Counted from the stretch's first letter, positions 25,905 through 34,205 are shown. The stretch: DNA of 64,000 bases from Bacillota bacterium (GCA_023417475.1 JAEZFP010000008.1:1-64000); one strand, 5' to 3'. Notes: generated by a model not told the origin, from the letters alone. A program made the numbers and translations.

Positions 25905-27425
25905 TCACAAATCAATCATGATTTGCGGGGCGTATAATATTTTCCGCCGCACCGCCGTTGTCAACACTTCGGGATTCGTCAACGGATGGTCGGCGCTCAA
26001 CCGGCTGATCGTTTCGATAATCCGGAGCGCGCCCGTTACAATCGTTTCCTTCCGGAGTTGGACCGCCCGTGTTTCCTTCATATCGGGCATGCCCCGGAAC
26101 GCCCGGTGCAGCACGCCCCGGACAATTTGACAACTTTCCACGATATCCGCGGGGGTGGCGGCATGGTCTCCTTCGCAAAACCCCACGACGTGAATGATAT
26201 GGGGTTCAACCTGTAAAGCCAGTGCCGTCGAAGCCGCCAACTCTCCCTTGGCAATATGGGGTTGCGGCGAAAGACTGGCGAGTCCGGCGCGCACTTCGCG
26301 CCAGATCCGGAAATTAGCGTCGGCCAACGGTTGGAGCAACTCCAATTTGGCCAGCATCTTGGCCAGGTCGTCCGTGGGGGTGGTCCGGACCGGCGTATTC
26401 CACATCATTTGCAGAATAAAATCCTTGACCCCGTATTGCTTGGCGTTGCAGGCGGCCAAATACGCCGCGGCCACCGCCACTTCGGCGGGAGCGTCGCGCA
26501 AACTCCAATGATGCGCATCATTGACTTCCACGGGAAGGTTCTTCCGGCCATACCAGGCCATCGCCTGCTGGTTCTCGGCAATTGCCGCATTTAATGCGCG
26601 GCCCGAACGCCCGTCCAACACGCTATACCAAAAGAGCGGAATCGCGGCCCAGGCATTATGCAGCTCTTTCACGCTCAACTCCGCCCAAGGGATTAAATCT
26701 TGCGTCCCGCTGTAAATCCGCAACAACGGATGATTGCCGGTTTGCGCCGCTTGGTAAATCGCCCGTAAGTCCGCGGCGCGCCGCACCGGCACTCCCCCCG
26801 CCCCGTCCTGGCTTTTTACCATCTCCGGTTGCCGAAAGAAAAATTGCTGGGCGTTTTGGTCCGGGCCAATCGAAATGATATCCAAGGTTTTGGAGTTGGC
26901 AATGGTTTGCACCCCTGCGATTGTCGCCGCAAGACTGGGCAAGCCGAAATGGTGGCGCAACAGCGGGTACGGAGTCTGGTTCGCAATCCGTCCCAACAAT
27001 GTATCGGCCCATTGCATCCCGGCGGTTGTTTGGTCTTGACCGTTCAACCACATCAAAACTTCGGCTTCGCTCTCCGCCCCGGCACCGAAGATCTTCTGAA
27101 ACAAGCCGGTTTTTTGCGCCTCCCGGCACACCGGCGGCGTTCCCCCGAACAGCCATTGCGTCCCGGGGAATTTACGGGCGGCCGTTTTCGTTTGAAGCTC
27201 GGCCAAGATTTTGGCGGCGACCGCCGGTGTCAGGCGATAGCTCAATCCCACGTAATCGGGCCGCTCCCGGCCGATTCCCTCGAGAATCTGGTCGACCGAC
27301 AGACCCACGCCGCCCCAGACGGTTTGATAGCCGCATTCCTCGGCCAAATGAAAGAAGCGGTAAATACCCGCCACATGTACGCAATTGCCAAGCGTGCATC
27401 CCCAAATCTTCCCTTTTTGCGTCAT
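25905..27425 (-). CDS. B12-binding domain protein with mutase-like TIM barrel
   Basis: This 506-residue protein starts with a Rossmann domain like the cobalamin-binding module (residues about 5-130: GNCVHVAGIYRFFHLAEECG, then DYVGLSYRLTP). The axial His and Gly of DxHxxG are present (CVHVAG) but the Asp is Cys. The remaining 350 residues resemble the barrel of B12 mutases such as glutamate mutase E (GGVPVRRAADLRAIYQAA; LLRIYSGTQDL; NDAHHWSLRDAPAEV). It should be a cytoplasmic, possibly cobalamin-dependent carbon-skeleton enzyme; the substrate is unknown. Its ATG overlaps the stop of the dehydrogenase gene (TAATG), and both lie under a c-di-AMP riboswitch. It could also be an inactive B12-family relative. 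Confidence 0.7.
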   Translation of the reverse strand: MTQKGKIWGCTLGNCVHVAGIYRFFHLAEECGYQTVWGGVGLSVDQILEGIGRERPDYVGLSYRLTPAVAAKILAELQTKTAARKFPGTQWLFGGTPPVCREAQKTGLFQKIFGAGAESEAEVLMWLNGQDQTTAGMQWADTLLGRIANQTPYPLLRHHFGLPSLAATIAGVQTIANSKTLDIISIGPDQNAQQFFFRQPEMVKSQDGAGGVPVRRAADLRAIYQAAQTGNHPLLRIYSGTQDLIPWAELSVKELHNAWAAIPLFWYSVLDGRSGRALNAAIAENQQAMAWYGRKNLPVEVNDAHHWSLRDAPAEVAVAAAYLAACNAKQYGVKDFILQMMWNTPVRTTPTDDLAKMLAKLELLQPLADANFRIWREVRAGLASLSPQPHIAKGELAASTALALQVEPHIIHVVGFCEGDHAATPADIVESCQIVRGVLHRAFRGMPDMKETRAVQLRKETIVTGALRIIETISRLSADHPLTNPEVLTTAVRRKILYAPQIMIDL

Positions 27426-28513
27426 TAAAATCCCTCCAGCGCAATGTAGCGAATCTCCTTATGAGTGCGGCCCGTCAATCCCATTTGGGTCACGGTTCTA
27501 CCCTCCGCCCAATAATCGCAACCATTCATCAATCCCGCTAAATGAATGATCTGTTTGATCGTGGGGGTCGCCACGCCCAACAGATCCCCCAACGAAGCGA
27601 TGGGGACCAAACTCATCGGGACATCTTCCCAAAGATAACGGTGGTCGACGGTTGCCGGAGCCATAATCCCCTTGTACCCGGAGTTATTGCGAATGGCGTT
27701 GTATAAGGTTTTCCCGTGGGCGTCATAGGCCATATACAACCACTCCCGGGCGGTCATCGCCTTAATGCCAAGCGCGGCGGCCACCGCCACCCGCTCATTG
27801 TCGATCTGCTCCAGCACTTGGGCGACGGCTTTGGTGATGCCTTCGAAATAGAACTGAAATTCGCCCCGGGTCGACTCAATCCGCGCCGCATTCAACACCA
27901 TCAGGGCCGGATGAAACACGGCTCCGATATTGTCCAAGCCGGTTTTAATCACATTATCGCCCGGCACAAATTGCGGGAAAGCCGGGTGGATGATCTTCAG
28001 TAAATCGACGGTCTGGTTGCCCGGCAAAGCCGCCAACGGAACTGAATTTTTGACCCCGAAGATCCGCACCTGCGCCGGATTGGTATTACGGCAAGCGTAC
28101 AGCAGGGTCTGGGCTTCCCCGATCAGCACCTCCTTGTCCATCCCTTGTTCTTTGAAAACTTGAAGCACTTCAAGGGCGCCCCCGGTCCGTCCGGGATTCA
28201 ATATAACCGTTTGGCCGTTCCGCAGGTATGGACTCATGATTGTCGCCATATACCGGTGGGCGTTGGCCGGCACGACCACCATCACCACATCCGCTTCAGC
28301 GATCGCTTCCGCGATATCGGCGGTAACCACTTCAACGTAACCGCTCCCTTCGACGGCGCCAAACACCTCAATCCGGCCCGCCAATTTGATCGGGTTCAAC
28401 CGTTCCGCGCCACGGTTAAACAAACGCACCGGAAAGCCCATTAGACCCAAATGCCCTGCCATCGCCATTCCGCCATGCCCCGCTCCCAATACTGCAAAAC
28501 GTAATACTCCCAT
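27425..28513 (-). CDS. Opine-type (octopine/nopaline) dehydrogenase
   Basis: This 362-residue NAD(P)-dependent enzyme has an N-terminal Rossmann fold (FAVLGAGHGGMAMAGHLGL) and a helical C-terminal domain containing the FHPALMVLNAARIEST region with the family's catalytic His (GAVFHPA). The family (PF02317) reductively joins an amino acid to a 2-oxo acid, or reduces related keto acids. AAAGGGGCGGG precedes the ATG. It is the first gene after the c-di-AMP riboswitch and is coupled to the B12-type protein. This makes a product linked to osmotic balance plausible, but the substrates are not known. Confidence 0.82.
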   Translation of the reverse strand: MGVLRFAVLGAGHGGMAMAGHLGLMGFPVRLFNRGAERLNPIKLAGRIEVFGAVEGSGYVEVVTADIAEAIAEADVVMVVVPANAHRYMATIMSPYLRNGQTVILNPGRTGGALEVLQVFKEQGMDKEVLIGEAQTLLYACRNTNPAQVRIFGVKNSVPLAALPGNQTVDLLKIIHPAFPQFVPGDNVIKTGLDNIGAVFHPALMVLNAARIESTRGEFQFYFEGITKAVAQVLEQIDNERVAVAAALGIKAMTAREWLYMAYDAHGKTLYNAIRNNSGYKGIMAPATVDHRYLWEDVPMSLVPIASLGDLLGVATPTIKQIIHLAGLMNGCDYWAEGRTVTQMGLTGRTHKEIRYIALEGF

Positions 28514-28610
28514 TTTTCCCGCCCCTTTCGATTATGATTGACTTCGACCATTGCCCTGAAGCGGCATTTGGTTGGCCATTCCTTTAAATTTACATAATAC
28601 TAATATGGAG

Positions 28611-28644
28611 ATAACAAAAGACCATGGAGGTTGACCATGGTCTT
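28611..28644 (-). terminator. Riboswitch expression-platform terminator
   Basis: On the minus strand AAGACCATGG, loop TCAACCT and CCATGGTCTT form a perfect 10-bp stem followed by TTGTTA. It lies 23 bases after the aptamer and about 100 bases before the dehydrogenase gene, the usual place for a ligand-controlled terminator. Confidence 0.85.
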
Positions 28645-28667
28645 AAAAATTTTGGCACCTCTCTTGC

Positions 28668-28792
28668 AACGCTTACGAGGTTAGCTGACGGATTCGGGTC
28701 GAAGAGTAACCCTAAACAAAGATTGCGGCCAATCTTTGTTACTCACCCCACTAAAATGGTTCCCCCGTTCTCGGTGATCGGGATTAAGCGTT
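28668..28792 (-). promoter_or_regulatory. c-di-AMP riboswitch (ydaO/yuaA type)
   Basis: On the minus strand the RNA has the conserved ydaO pieces in order: the P1 strand AACGCTT followed by AATC, GAACGGGGGAACC, AGTGGGGTGAGT, a variable hairpin (AACAAAGATTG/CAATCTTTGTT), then ACCCGAATCCGTCAGCTAAC, and finally the P1 partner AAGCGTT. P1 pairs perfectly (28786-28792 with 28668-28674). This class binds c-di-AMP and normally turns genes off at high ligand by favouring a terminator, which is present just downstream. Known targets include potassium transport, osmoprotectant and cell-wall genes. Confidence 0.88.
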
Positions 28793-28826
28793 TGAAGCAT
28801 ATGTAATTATCAACAGCTAAACAATG

Positions 28827-28854
28827 ATTATATAATTAGGGACCCGTCCGGCAA
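28827..28854 (-). promoter_or_regulatory. Promoter of the riboswitch-controlled operon
   Basis: On the minus strand TTGCCG (28854-28849), 16 bases and a perfect TATAAT (28832-28827) precede the aptamer by about 35 bases. Confidence 0.65.
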
Positions 28855-28899
28855 AAACCTTCCTTATTTCAAAAGTAATTTTTTCCAAGGGATAAACGA

Positions 28900-29919
28900 T
28901 TAGGGATACAAATATTCGTCTTGCGGCGGATTGACCTTAGCGGCGACGGTTGCCGTCATATACGGAAACAGCTTCTCCGGCGTGGCCATGATTGCCAGCG
29001 GATCAAGGCTCTTTAATTTCGGGTCAAACGGTTGAAGTTGGATGGCTCCCGCCACTTCAACCCAATCGTTTTCCTGATAGACGCCGGGCTTTGGTAACTT
29101 GACCAACACTCCCGCCGGCAAACCGTCGGCCGCGCAGCAACTGATGATCATCCGGTATACGACGATCTCATCCGTCTGCAGGAGCGGGGAGTTCATCACC
29201 TTGCCAATCACCCGGATCTCGGAACCCAGCAGTTTTTGTTTTGGGGCTTTCCGAGTATCAAAGATAATATCGCCGATTTGCAGTTGGGTATATTCCGGGA
29301 GTTCACCCGCGGCGACGGTTGTTTTAGCCTTTGTTGCAGCGGTCGCCGCGGCAATTTGGTATTTGTCGGCCTCGGTTGCCGTCCCGGCATTTGGTTGACT
29401 CTGACCAGATGGACGCTGTTGAATTACCGTCCCCGGTCGGGGGAGGTAATTCCCAAGCTTCGCAGTGTCGGGGCCGTTCCCCGAATTGTTGTCAGTGACG
29501 ACCGCCTGGGGTTGATAACTCCAGCCGTTGGGATTGGGATTCGCTTGATAGGTGAGCGTTTCCGGCGCCACCATCATGGATAACAATAAGGGCAAAAACA
29601 GAATATAACTGCTCATGGAGACGGTCTCAGCATGATGGTGGCCGCAGCCGTCGTCATCATGGCGATGCCCACACTCGCAATCATCGTGATGGTGATGACC
29701 GGCGCAGCTTGTGTCATGGGAATGTTTTTTTGATCGAACGACGATTTTCGAAAAGTTGTGAAAAAGCATCGCGCCCAAGATCACCAAGGTCAAAACCGTC
29801 AGAAAGGAAAGTCTGGGATTAATGTATTTCCGGAGCGATCCTGTCTGCAACAGGAATAACAGAAAGATGAAATATCCTCCCAAGCTTGCCGTGATAAAAT
29901 AGCGCTTCGAGTTCGTCAA
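28900..29919 (-). CDS. YcgQ-like protein (TIGR03943/DUF1980) of a two-part permease
   Basis: This protein of about 339 residues has two N-terminal membrane helices (YFIFLLFLLQTGSL; LSFLTVLTLVILGAMLF), a strikingly His/Asp/Cys-rich segment (HSHDTSCAGHHHHDDCE, then CGHRHDDDGCGHHH), a further hydrophobic helix, and the DUF1980 domain with YRMIISCCAADGLPAGVLV. It works with the YcgR-like permease upstream. I choose TTG 29919 as start because GGGGGAGG lies eight bases before it; a GTG at 29937 has no site. The His-rich stretch and the zinc genes nearby argue for metal handling, probably zinc. Confidence 0.82.
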   Translation of the reverse strand: MTNSKRYFITASLGGYFIFLLFLLQTGSLRKYINPRLSFLTVLTLVILGAMLFHNFSKIVVRSKKHSHDTSCAGHHHHDDCECGHRHDDDGCGHHHAETVSMSSYILFLPLLLSMMVAPETLTYQANPNPNGWSYQPQAVVTDNNSGNGPDTAKLGNYLPRPGTVIQQRPSGQSQPNAGTATEADKYQIAAATAATKAKTTVAAGELPEYTQLQIGDIIFDTRKAPKQKLLGSEIRVIGKVMNSPLLQTDEIVVYRMIISCCAADGLPAGVLVKLPKPGVYQENDWVEVAGAIQLQPFDPKLKSLDPLAIMATPEKLFPYMTATVAAKVNPPQDEYLYP

Positions 29920-29921
29920 GT

Positions 29922-31001
29922 TTAAAACCTCCCCCACAGCAGGCGGTCAGCCGCCAAAAGATTGAAGAACGAACATACGATCAACACTAGCAGCGCGCAA
30001 CATCCGAAAATAAGCAGCAACGCTTTGAGGCGAAAGCTTTTCAACAACAGCAAGGCGTTTTTGATATCCAGCATCTGCCCAAAGACCATAAACGCCATCA
30101 CGCTGCCCATCGGAAAATGAAGTGTGAACGAACGGGCGACAAAAGCGTCCGCTTCGGCGCATAACGACAAACTCAAGGCAAGCAGCATCATCACCGCCAC
30201 CGACAAAACCGGATTTTGGGTGAACACCATTAGCGCTTGCTTCGGAACCATGGTTTGAATGGTCGCGGCAATCAACGACCCAATAATTAGAAACTTCCCG
30301 ACTTCCAGAAACTCCTCATTGGCATGTTCGAAAATGGCCCCTATTTTTGATTGTCGGGACTGTTGACATACGCACGAGCCGTGAGCATGAGCGGTATGAT
30401 CGTGGTCTTCGCCCACCGTCGTTTCGTTCGCGGCGGCTTCCGACATTTCCCGAAGCGCCTTGGCCGAAAAAACTTCGTTGAGGGTTGGTAAACAGCGGGC
30501 GGAGAGCATGGCGACGATAATGCCGATCCCAACCGCCATTCCCACCCGCAACAAGGTGATGGGCAGATTATATCCGAACGCGGTGGCGGTGGCCCAAACT
30601 GTGATTGGATTCACCAAAGGGGCGGTCACCAAAAAAGCGATCGCCATATACGGCGGGACTTTTTTCAGCAATAACCGGCGCACCACCGGAATGACGCCAC
30701 AGTCGCACACCGGGAAAAAGAAACCGGCGCCGATCGCGAACAATATCCCCGGCAGTTTTCGAGTCCGGGTCAATTTGCGTTCCACCATTTCGGGCGTGAT
30801 CAAATTTTGCATTAAAGCCGATCCGAAAACCCCGATCAGGACAAACGGCAGGGCCTGGATAATAATACTTAAAAAAATCGTTACCAATTTGGGTAATTGG
30901 CTCAAAATGGCGGTTGGGATGGTCAGGCCATGCAACGCGATAAACGTAAGAATAAACGCCAAAAGAAAAAGGGAAAAGGCTGTTTTGGCTAACTTTTTCA
31001 T
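29922..31001 (-). CDS. YcgR-like permease (PF03773)
   Basis: This 359-residue integral membrane protein has about eight to ten helices in two halves, with the family segments FFFPVCDCGVIPVVRRLL and LVTAPLVNPITVWATA, and LCAEADAFVARSFT in the second half. The CDCG cysteines and the conserved Asn-Pro are typical of this ArsP/DUF318-related family. A His-rich loop lies between the halves (DHDHTAHAHGSC). It is encoded two bases before the YcgQ-like partner. In Bacillus this pair is of unknown function; the surrounding genes suggest zinc or another divalent metal. Confidence 0.85.
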   Translation of the reverse strand: MKKLAKTAFSLFLLAFILTFIALHGLTIPTAILSQLPKLVTIFLSIIIQALPFVLIGVFGSALMQNLITPEMVERKLTRTRKLPGILFAIGAGFFFPVCDCGVIPVVRRLLLKKVPPYMAIAFLVTAPLVNPITVWATATAFGYNLPITLLRVGMAVGIGIIVAMLSARCLPTLNEVFSAKALREMSEAAANETTVGEDHDHTAHAHGSCVCQQSRQSKIGAIFEHANEEFLEVGKFLIIGSLIAATIQTMVPKQALMVFTQNPVLSVAVMMLLALSLSLCAEADAFVARSFTLHFPMGSVMAFMVFGQMLDIKNALLLLKSFRLKALLLIFGCCALLVLIVCSFFNLLAADRLLWGRF

Positions 31002-31138
31002 CCTTTCAATCCTCTCGATCGCTAATTTTAAAATGCAAAAGCAAACAACCCTCCCGCTCAGTGATCGTTGAGGGAAGAGGTCTTGTCACATCGGTGTGAT
31101 TTTTAATTTCTTTGGGTTCTTCCAGAAAGTCGTCTACG

Positions 31139-31417
31139 CTAGCAGAGAGGATACAGAGGCGGTCCGCGAAATCGCCGACCGAAATAGGGTTCAAACCGGT
31201 GGTATGATTCGACTGTCAGGCCGGGCAACAACCCAACGCTGCCCACCAGGAGGTAAAAGACCATGCAATCCGTAAACCCGGTCAATAATAACTGGCAAAA
31301 GACACATTGACCATCGTTCCCCTCCCAAGGGGAATGGTAATGACCGTGACAAACCAACACCAGCAATAAGCCGATGAGGCTCAATATGAGGATTTGTCGG
31401 AAAAGCGTCTGCTTCAT
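31139..31417 (-). CDS. Small HxH/CxFC membrane protein, first copy
   Basis: This protein of about 92 residues has a membrane helix (QILILSLIGLLLVLVC), then HGHYHSPWEGNDGQCVFCQL, a second long hydrophobic helix, and an RGPPLYPLC tail. A paralogue with the same order (helix, HVHLH, CPFC, helix, RSPP tail) stands at 32205-32474 beyond the Fur-family regulator. ATG 31417 is chosen because AGGTGG lies five bases upstream; GTG codons before it overlap that site. The His and Cys pairs make a zinc or other metal site at the membrane face likely. I do not know a named family. Confidence 0.65.
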   Translation of the reverse strand: MKQTLFRQILILSLIGLLLVLVCHGHYHSPWEGNDGQCVFCQLLLTGFTDCMVFYLLVGSVGLLPGLTVESYHRFEPYFGRRFRGPPLYPLC

Positions 31418-31462
31418 TGTCACCACCTGAATCGTTTTAGAAGTTTCGATCGATTCTCCCTT

Positions 31463-31492
31463 ATCATATCATTTGGTAATTGATGTATCAAT
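31463..31492 (-). promoter_or_regulatory. Promoter of the small protein-ycgR-ycgQ operon
   Basis: On the minus strand TTGATA (31491-31486), 17 bases and TATGAT (31468-31463) form a promoter. The near-palindrome ATTGAT-GT-ATCAAT (31479-31492) overlaps the -35 box and is a candidate repressor site. Confidence 0.6.
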
Positions 31493-31765
31493 CCTATCGG
31501 AGTACATCTCCAATCAATGGTTGAAGTTGAGTGCCGATAAGCGTTGATTCATCCCAATCAATTTCGCGCAAGAGTGGATCTTGACTGAAGTTTTGTTTGA
31601 TGATAAAATTTAAATGCAAAAAATTCTATTTTTAAAGTCAGGTAATCCGTGGATTCTCACAGCGTATAATCGGTTGTTTTTACGCAAATACTGATAAGGT
31701 CTTTAACTTTTCCTGATAATAATCCATCTTGTAAATGCAAATTTTTTTATATTGGTGGGATCCTT
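31493..31765. promoter_or_regulatory. AT-rich divergent control region with repeated TAAATGCAAA motifs
   Basis: The stretch between the divergent units holds TTTAAATGCAAAAAATTC (near 31608) and GTAAATGCAAATTTTTTTA (near 31731). A related TTTTAAAATGCAAAAGC occurs at about 31025, before the ycgR-like gene. These may be operator half-sites for the linked Fur/Zur-type regulator; full symmetry is weak. A TATAAT at 31665 could serve the regulator gene. Confidence 0.35.
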
Positions 31766-32173
31766 GTGGAAGATCAGTTCGTTAAACTTAAAAACCAGGG
31801 ATATAAACTAACCAAACAGCGTCGTGAAATTTTGGAAGCGTTGGATGACAGTCCGCCTTTGGTGGCTGAAGAAATACTCAATCTCGTCAAAAAACATTGC
31901 AATGTCAATTTGAGCACCGTTTACCGCAATTTGGGAATTCTTCAGAAAATGGGCCTGATCCGTAAGGTCAACAGCCTTGGGCAAGCCGATCAGTATGAGT
32001 TGGTCAAAAGCAATTGCCGGCATACGGTTGAATGTCTAAAATGCGGCGCCAAGGTGTTTTTTTCGGAATGTTTTTTTGATCAGATGGTCAGCGATGTCGA
32101 ATCGAAAACTCACTTCAAAATCAAAAAACACACCTTGGAATTTTACGGTACCTGTCCAAACTGTAACGGGTAA
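31766..32173 (+). CDS. Fur-family metal regulator, probably Zur
   Basis: This 135-residue Fur-family repressor has a winged helix (GYKLTKQRREILEAL ... NVNLSTVYRNLGILQKMGLI) and a dimer domain with two CxxC pairs (CLKC and CPNC) that bind structural zinc, as in Fur, Zur and PerR. The start is GTG 31766 after GGTGGGA. It heads a plus-strand unit with a small HxH/CxFC protein and a ZnuABC-like importer, and is divergent from the YcgQ/R pair. Context favours zinc sensing; iron or manganese cannot be ruled out. Confidence 0.85.
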   Translation: MEDQFVKLKNQGYKLTKQRREILEALDDSPPLVAEEILNLVKKHCNVNLSTVYRNLGILQKMGLIRKVNSLGQADQYELVKSNCRHTVECLKCGAKVFFSECFFDQMVSDVESKTHFKIKKHTLEFYGTCPNCNG

Positions 32174-32204
32174 CGATCATGGTAATACTATAGTTGAGGT
32201 AACG

Positions 32205-32474
32205 ATGGGAAAACGCCTTTGGGTCCTGTTCTTTTTCCTGTTAATTTGCTCGTTATTTTTGCTAACCGGTCATGTCCATCTCCATGACGATGGCGCCCAT
32301 TGTCCTTTTTGCGCCCTGATCAATACCGGTCTTTGCATTACCGTAGCGTTTCTGCTTTATCTGGTTTTCACCGTAATGATGGCAATTGGTAAGGACTCGC
32401 AAGTTATCTTACTCCCTGAAGCGTTTTTAAACATTTGTCTGCGGTCGCCGCCGTTACGCCAACCGACCCGGTAA
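32205..32474 (+). CDS. Small HxH/CxFC membrane protein, second copy
   Basis: This 89-residue protein has an N-terminal helix (LWVLFFFLLICSLFLLTG), the motif HVHLHDDGAHCPFCALI, a second long helix and a Pro-rich tail (RSPPLRQPTR). It matches the layout of the protein at 31139-31417. GAGGT precedes ATG 32205. It lies between the Fur-family regulator and the metal-binding protein gene on the same strand. It probably sits in the cytoplasmic membrane with the His/Cys site outside; its role in metal uptake or sensing is inferred. Confidence 0.65.
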   Translation: MGKRLWVLFFFLLICSLFLLTGHVHLHDDGAHCPFCALINTGLCITVAFLLYLVFTVMMAIGKDSQVILLPEAFLNICLRSPPLRQPTR

Positions 32475-32502
32475 CAATGAATACGATAATGGAGGCGTAA
32501 AA

Positions 32503-33417
32503 ATGAATTCAAAATCCGTTAAAATAATCACTGGAATATTGCTTGTTTCCCTGGCTATCTGCGCTTTGGTCAGCATCAACCATCAGCCCCTCGAGGCCAA
32601 ACCCGCGGATAACCAATTGACAATTGCCACTTCGTTTTATCCGATGTATGTTCACACTATCAACGTGACGAAGGGTGTCAAAGGGGTTTCAGTCATCAAT
32701 ATGACGAAACCGCAAACCGGTTGTCTCCATGATTATCAGCTGACTCCGGACGATTTGAAAACTTTGGAAAAGGCCAAGGTTTTCGTGGTGAACGGCGCGG
32801 GCATGGAGGCTTTTCTGGGTAAAGTGATCAAACAAATGCCCAAATTAAAAATTATCGAGGCCAGTACAGGGATTCCCTTAATCAAAGGCGATGGCGAAGC
32901 AGGCGACAATCCCCATGTCTGGGTCAGTGTCTCCCATGCCATCCAACAAGTTAAGACCATCGGGGATCAATTGGCGAAAGCCGATCCCGCCCATGGCGCC
33001 CAATACCAAAAAAACGCCGTTGCTTATATTCAAAAACTGGAAGCCTTGCGAGAAAAAATGCACCAAGGATTGGATCCGATCCGCAATCGCAACATCATCA
33101 CTTTTCACGAAGCCTTTCCCTACTTCGCCAAAGAGTTTAATCTGAAAATCGTGGCGGTGATTGAACGGGAACCGGGATCGGAGCCAAGCGCGAAAGAATT
33201 GGCCGAAACCATAAAAATCATCAAACAAGCCAAAGTAAAAGGCTTATTTGCCGAACCGCAATATCCGGCGAAAGCCGCCGCGACGATCGCCCGCGAGACC
33301 GGGATGAAAGTTTCCTTCCTTGACCCGGCCGTTACCGGCGCCGCCAATGGCGACCCCGACGCTTATCTCAAGACGATGGAACAGAATTTAAAATCTTTAA
33401 AAGAGGCCTTGCAATGA
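32503..33417 (+). CDS. Metal (zinc-type) ABC transporter substrate-binding protein
   Basis: This 304-residue cluster A-I binding protein has an N-terminal hydrophobic signal (IITGILLVSLAICALVSI). Likely metal ligands follow: His in TGCLHDYQLTP, His in NPHVWVS, His in TFHEAFPYFA, and an acidic residue in SFLDPAV. The His-rich loop of many ZnuA proteins is absent. As with the sugar-binding protein in this window, no lipobox Cys is visible, which fits a soluble periplasmic protein. It overlaps the ATPase gene by four bases (ATGA). Zinc is the likely cargo, with manganese possible. Confidence 0.88.
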   Translation: MNSKSVKIITGILLVSLAICALVSINHQPLEAKPADNQLTIATSFYPMYVHTINVTKGVKGVSVINMTKPQTGCLHDYQLTPDDLKTLEKAKVFVVNGAGMEAFLGKVIKQMPKLKIIEASTGIPLIKGDGEAGDNPHVWVSVSHAIQQVKTIGDQLAKADPAHGAQYQKNAVAYIQKLEALREKMHQGLDPIRNRNIITFHEAFPYFAKEFNLKIVAVIEREPGSEPSAKELAETIKIIKQAKVKGLFAEPQYPAKAAATIARETGMKVSFLDPAVTGAANGDPDAYLKTMEQNLKSLKEALQ

Positions 33418-34205
33418 ATCAACGTCATCCCGGTTGCGCCGGTATTCCCGGTAACGCCTGCAATCTTTGCTGCACCAAGATTGAGGATTTTAACGTTACC
33501 TTCGGGAATACGGAAATCCTTAAAGATATTAACTTGCATATTCATTGCGGGGAATTGACGGCAATTATCGGCCCGAACGGCGCCGGAAAAAGCACTTTGC
33601 TTAAAGCGATTTTGGGAGAGGTCAAACATACCGGACGATTAAACTTTTTGGGCCCGCAGGGGAAACAACCAAACCACCCCGTGATCGGATATGTTCCCCA
33701 AAGCATCCAGTTTGACGTCGGTTCCCCGATGAATGTGACGGATCTGTTTCTGGCGTCGCTAACCAATCATCCGGTTTGGTTGGGACACGCCAAAGCGGAA
33801 CGCGGCCAAACCCTGGAAGCGCTCTCCAGGGTTCAAGCCGAACACCTTGCCAATAAACGCCTCGGCAACCTGTCCGGCGGGGAAATGCAACGGGTTTTAC
33901 TGGCGTTGGCCCTTCAACCGATACCTGATCTGCTCCTGTTGGACGAACCCATTTCCGGCATCGACCAGCGCGGGATGGAGTTGTTTTACTCCCTCGTGTC
34001 CAAGCTGCGCGAGGAGTATGATTTGTCAATCATTTTAATCTCGCACGATCTGGGTATGGTTCAGAAATACGCCGACCGGGTCGTGTTGTTACATCGCGTT
34101 ATCCAACGCGTCGGTACTCCCGGAGAAGTTTTCTCCGATCCCCGGTTCGTGGAGACGTTCGGCTCGATGTGGTTAACCCCGGAATCCGCGGAGGGAGAAC
34201 AATAA
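33414..34205 (+). CDS. Metal ABC transporter ATPase (ZnuC-like)
   Basis: This 263-residue ATP-binding subunit has Walker A GPNGAGKST, the signature LSGGEMQR, Walker B LLLLDEP and the switch His (LISHDLGMV). The short N-terminal extension is Cys-rich (CAGIPGNACNLCC), which is not usual for the family and could bind metal. Start and stop overlap both neighbours (ATGA and TAATG), so the three importer genes are translationally coupled. Confidence 0.92.
   Translation: MNQRHPGCAGIPGNACNLCCTKIEDFNVTFGNTEILKDINLHIHCGELTAIIGPNGAGKSTLLKAILGEVKHTGRLNFLGPQGKQPNHPVIGYVPQSIQFDVGSPMNVTDLFLASLTNHPVWLGHAKAERGQTLEALSRVQAEHLANKRLGNLSGGEMQRVLLALALQPIPDLLLLDEPISGIDQRGMELFYSLVSKLREEYDLSIILISHDLGMVQKYADRVVLLHRVIQRVGTPGEVFSDPRFVETFGSMWLTPESAEGEQ

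Noticed and set aside
31006..31194. Minus-strand 62-codon frame between the small membrane protein and the ycgR-like gene
   Set aside because: It overlaps the better-supported small protein and has no ribosome site or motif.
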